Below, piece by piece: positions 61,927 to 64,000 of a DNA stretch of 64,000 nucleotides. Location of the stretch: contig NZ_CP064788.1 of the NCBI RefSeq assembly GCF_017094525.1, positions 1,163,030-1,227,029 on the forward strand. Direction: 5' to 3'. Made by a program: the position numbers and the translations under genes. A model generated the notes under the pieces. It worked only from the letters and a program-made list of their open reading frames with translations, was not told the origin of the DNA and searched no databases. Position 1 is the first letter of the stretch. Every line of letters begins with the position of its first letter. The stretch comes from Halapricum desulfuricans (GTDB taxonomy: Archaea > Halobacteriota > Halobacteria > Halobacteriales > Haloarculaceae).

Positions 61927-61995
61927 CCTGCCGGAATCGCGTGTGGCCTGCCGGTACCGCCGTGTTCAAGCCGAACAACTCCATACCAGCCGTCG

Positions 61996-62589
61996 ATGAA
62001 GATCCGTCAGAACGTCCGCCACTGGGCCGCGAAGCAGGCGCTGACCATGCCCGTCGTCGGCGAGTACGCCATCGACAAGTTGGTCGACATTCACACGTCC
62101 GTCTTTCTGGACCGTGCCGAGGAGAGTTACAAAGACGATCGGCGTGAGTACCTCGACGTCTTTTTCGAGGCGACAATGGACACCTACGTCGCCGCGCTAG
62201 AGGACGGCTATCCGGAAGCCGAGGCCCGCGAGATAACCCACATCCAGGCCAACTTCGCCTTCTACAATCACGGCTGGACCGAGATGATGGAGTTCCCCAG
62301 CGACGAACTGGATGTCCACTACGATCGTTACGCCGAGTTCTTCGAGACCTACGGTATCGCGATCGAGGACCCGCTCGGGGAGTTCGAGCCCGCTGGTGGG
62401 CTCCCGAACGCGCCCTCGACGCCCGAGCGACTCGAGGAACCAGAACATCCCTACGCCGAGGGCGGGTTCGAGGACGATGTCTACGTCGAGACCGGCGACG
62501 GCGAACTCGTGGTCGGCGGCGGCGAGGAACCCGACGAGGTCGACGTCGAGGCCGCGCCGGGTGTCGACGAGGAAAAGATCGAAGGATAG
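61996..62589 (+). CDS. Conserved haloarchaeal protein (DUF6149-like)
   Basis: This 197-residue soluble protein reads MKIRQNVRHWAAKQALTMPV, then an acidic helical body with THIQANFAFYNHGWTEMMEF and an acidic tail with repeated EPDEVDVE-type stretches. I assign the DUF6149 name from memory of haloarchaeal genomes with moderate certainty. No catalytic motif is evident. It starts 69 bases after the small membrane protein, on the same strand, and converges with the amine oxidase-like gene after four bases. Confidence 0.7.
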   Translation: MKIRQNVRHWAAKQALTMPVVGEYAIDKLVDIHTSVFLDRAEESYKDDRREYLDVFFEATMDTYVAALEDGYPEAEAREITHIQANFAFYNHGWTEMMEFPSDELDVHYDRYAEFFETYGIAIEDPLGEFEPAGGLPNAPSTPERLEEPEHPYAEGGFEDDVYVETGDGELVVGGGEEPDEVDVEAAPGVDEEKIEG

Positions 62590-62592
62590 CCG

Positions 62593-63891
62593 TTACTCGA
62601 TCAGATTCGCACACGCGTACCCGGCCTCAATCGCGCCGTCGAGCGACCGTTCGGGATACTGCGCCCGCGAGGCCATTCCCGCGTAGTAGACGTCCTCGGC
62701 GACCTCCTCGCTCAGGTCGTAGGGCACGACCATGTCGAGATAGCCCCGCTCGTAGACGGGGGCCGTCCGGGGATTGCGCGCGATCTTCATCCAGTTGACC
62801 GACTCCCGGTCGAAGTGGGGAAACAGGTCTGCGACGCCGTCGAGCCACAGCTGTTCGACCTCGTCGTCGTCGAGTTGCCACAGCTGCTCGTCGTACTCCT
62901 GGACGTAACTCGCCAGGTAATAGAGGTGCTCGCCGCCGTAGCGCTGTTCGGGGATGAAGTTCGTGTGCTCGATGAGCACGCCGAAGGGGGCGTCGTCGAT
63001 GAGGTTCAGCCAGTAGGTGTCGGTCAGCGACTGCTCGAGCGAGAGGACCCCACAGACGGTCCCCTGAAAGTCGATCTTGCAGGGATAGCCCGTCAGGTCC
63101 TCGAGGACGTTCGGCATCGCGGCGACGATCGCGGCGTCGACGTCGCGGGTGGCCGTGCCGTCGTCGGTTTCGACGGTCAGCGAGTCGACCGCGCCGTCGC
63201 TGGCGTCGAGTTCCGTCACTCGCGCGCCGGTCGTGATGTTCTCGCGACCGACAGCCTCGATGAGGGCCTCGAGCAGTCGACCGAAACCCCCCTCGACGTA
63301 TCCAAGTTGCTCGCCGCGCAGGAGGTCGCGCTCGCCGCGGAACTTGACCCGCCCCAGCAGCCAGGCCGCCGAGACGTCCGCTTTCCGGGAGCCGAACTTC
63401 GCGTCGAGCAGCGGCTCCCAGAAGTACTCGTAGACGCCGCGAGTCGTATGCTCGAGCAGGAACTCCCTGATGGGGACGTCCTCGAAGTCTTCGAGGTCGT
63501 CGTAGGTGTCGAACCGCGGCCGGCCGCCGCGGACGTCGATCTCGCTGACAAGCATCCCCAGCCGGAACGTGTCGTAGAGACTCAGATACGGGTACGCGAG
63601 GATCTCCCAGGGTTTGTCCATCGGGTAGATCCGCCCGTCGACGTAGAAGGCGTCGGACTTGTAGCGCCACTCGACATCGACGCCCAGTTCCGCGGCCAGT
63701 TCGAGGATCGTCCCTTCGGACTTCGAGAGGTGGTGGTAGTACTGCTCGACGGGATCGCCCGCAGTCTCGTAGGTGGCCGCGAGCCCGCCCAGCTGCTCGC
63801 TGGCCTCGAAGACTTCGACCTCGTGGCCGCGCTGCTGGAGCCGATAGGCGGCCGCGAGCCCGGCGATCCCGCCGCCGACAACGCCGATCAT
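62593..63891 (-). CDS. FAD-dependent amine oxidase/protoporphyrinogen oxidase-like protein
   Basis: The 432-residue flavoprotein opens with MIGVVGGGIAGLAAAYRLQQ (FAD GxGxxG) and EVFEASEQLGGLA, the usual amine oxidase start, and ends with a FAD motif MASRAQYPERSLDGAIEAG. Similar proteins are annotated as NAD(P)-binding or UDP-galactopyranose mutase-like flavoproteins. The FWEPLLDAKFGSRKADVSA stretch is shared with haloarchaeal paralogs that act in glycan or carotenoid pathways. The substrate is not predictable here. Confidence 0.85.
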   Translation of the reverse strand: MIGVVGGGIAGLAAAYRLQQRGHEVEVFEASEQLGGLAATYETAGDPVEQYYHHLSKSEGTILELAAELGVDVEWRYKSDAFYVDGRIYPMDKPWEILAYPYLSLYDTFRLGMLVSEIDVRGGRPRFDTYDDLEDFEDVPIREFLLEHTTRGVYEYFWEPLLDAKFGSRKADVSAAWLLGRVKFRGERDLLRGEQLGYVEGGFGRLLEALIEAVGRENITTGARVTELDASDGAVDSLTVETDDGTATRDVDAAIVAAMPNVLEDLTGYPCKIDFQGTVCGVLSLEQSLTDTYWLNLIDDAPFGVLIEHTNFIPEQRYGGEHLYYLASYVQEYDEQLWQLDDDEVEQLWLDGVADLFPHFDRESVNWMKIARNPRTAPVYERGYLDMVVPYDLSEEVAEDVYYAGMASRAQYPERSLDGAIEAGYACANLIE

Positions 63892-63936
63892 GTCTCAGCG
63901 TTCCGCGGTGGCGCGAAAAGGTCTTTCCATCCGTGT

Positions 63937-64000
63937 GTCATCACCACCGTTGCACCGACTTACCGATATGACCGCTCGCAGTCGGGCGGCCGATCCGGAA
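63937..64000 (+). repeat. Dispersed element, copy E, running off the window
   Basis: TCATCACCACCGTTGCACCG and the following TTACCGATATGACCGC match copy A (1604-1640) and then the interior of copy B: GACCGC, an AGTCG-type loop, GCGG and ATCCGGAA are in the same order. The right end lies beyond base 64000. It lies about 45 bases upstream of the amine oxidase start. Confidence 0.55.

Overview
This window reads as the main chromosome of a halophilic archaeon (class Halobacteria). The evidence is high GC, strongly acidic predicted proteins, mostly leaderless genes with a TATA-like box about 27 bases before the start codon, and archaeal information-processing genes: CDC48, psmA, RNase P subunits Rnp2 and Rnp3, PriS, Gins51, L11 and TatA. 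Gene content suggests a Haloarcula/Halomicrobium/Halorhabdus-like lineage, but that placement is inference. I found about 60 protein genes, one tRNA-Ser, two complete insertion sequences, one TnpB relic and several families of palindromic intergenic repeats.

Layout. 1-4.8 kb: an edge-cut conserved protein, a tiny membrane protein, a 2'-5' RNA ligase-like protein, a site-2 protease with CBS domains, and an AceTr-family transporter. 3.7-10.9 kb: a carbohydrate module with a TrmB-type sugar-sensing regulator, an aldo/keto reductase, a large GH13 enzyme (glucosylglycerol hydrolase-like) and a divergent amylosucrase-like GH13 carrying a C-terminal CBM20. Matching TACAA-N6-TTGTA palindromes lie in its promoter regions. 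11-13.2 kb: SRPBCC, EamA and HAD proteins. 13.2-16.4 kb: a 57-bp tandem array and an ABC sugar-binding lipoprotein gene split by an ISH3-family element. Removing the element and one 5-bp duplication restores one frame of 497 residues. 16.5-21 kb: malic enzyme/PTA fusion, an IS6-family element, a nucleotidyltransferase and a small hypothetical protein.

21-31.6 kb: CDC48, a phosphoesterase, L11, a Drg-type GTPase, small membrane proteins, a Nudix protein, and the operon of a small acidic protein, DUF54 RNA-binding protein, rnp3, methyltransferase, rnp2 and psmA. It ends at tRNA-Ser(UGA), which has two T-arm-like palindromes beside it. 31.6-44 kb: a DUF2064-like protein, an internally deleted DUF998 protein, a K+ channel with RCK domains, an ABC exporter pair, DnaJ, uS10, folD, a KDG kinase, a DUF47 protein and glyA. 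44-52 kb: TbsP (DUF5821), an E1-like/YcaO fusion, asd, tatA, a peroxiredoxin, a GNAT protein and the priS-gins51 pair.

52-55.6 kb: envelope genes (GT2, flippase-like, DUF457). 55.6-60.26 kb: a visibly AT-richer accessory island with two secreted or anchored surface proteins and a four-helix membrane protein, closed by a TnpB relic whose right end resembles an IS605 omega-RNA hairpin. 60.3-64 kb: a rubredoxin-reductase-like flavoprotein, small conserved proteins and an amine-oxidase-like flavoprotein.

Central carbon control recurs across the window. TrmB-like and TbsP-like regulators are both present, with malic enzyme, KDG kinase, the GH13 pair and a now-broken sugar-binding protein. A shared TACAA/TTGTA operator vocabulary at several of these promoters is the most testable new regulatory idea. 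No CRISPR array, rRNA or replication origin is visible.
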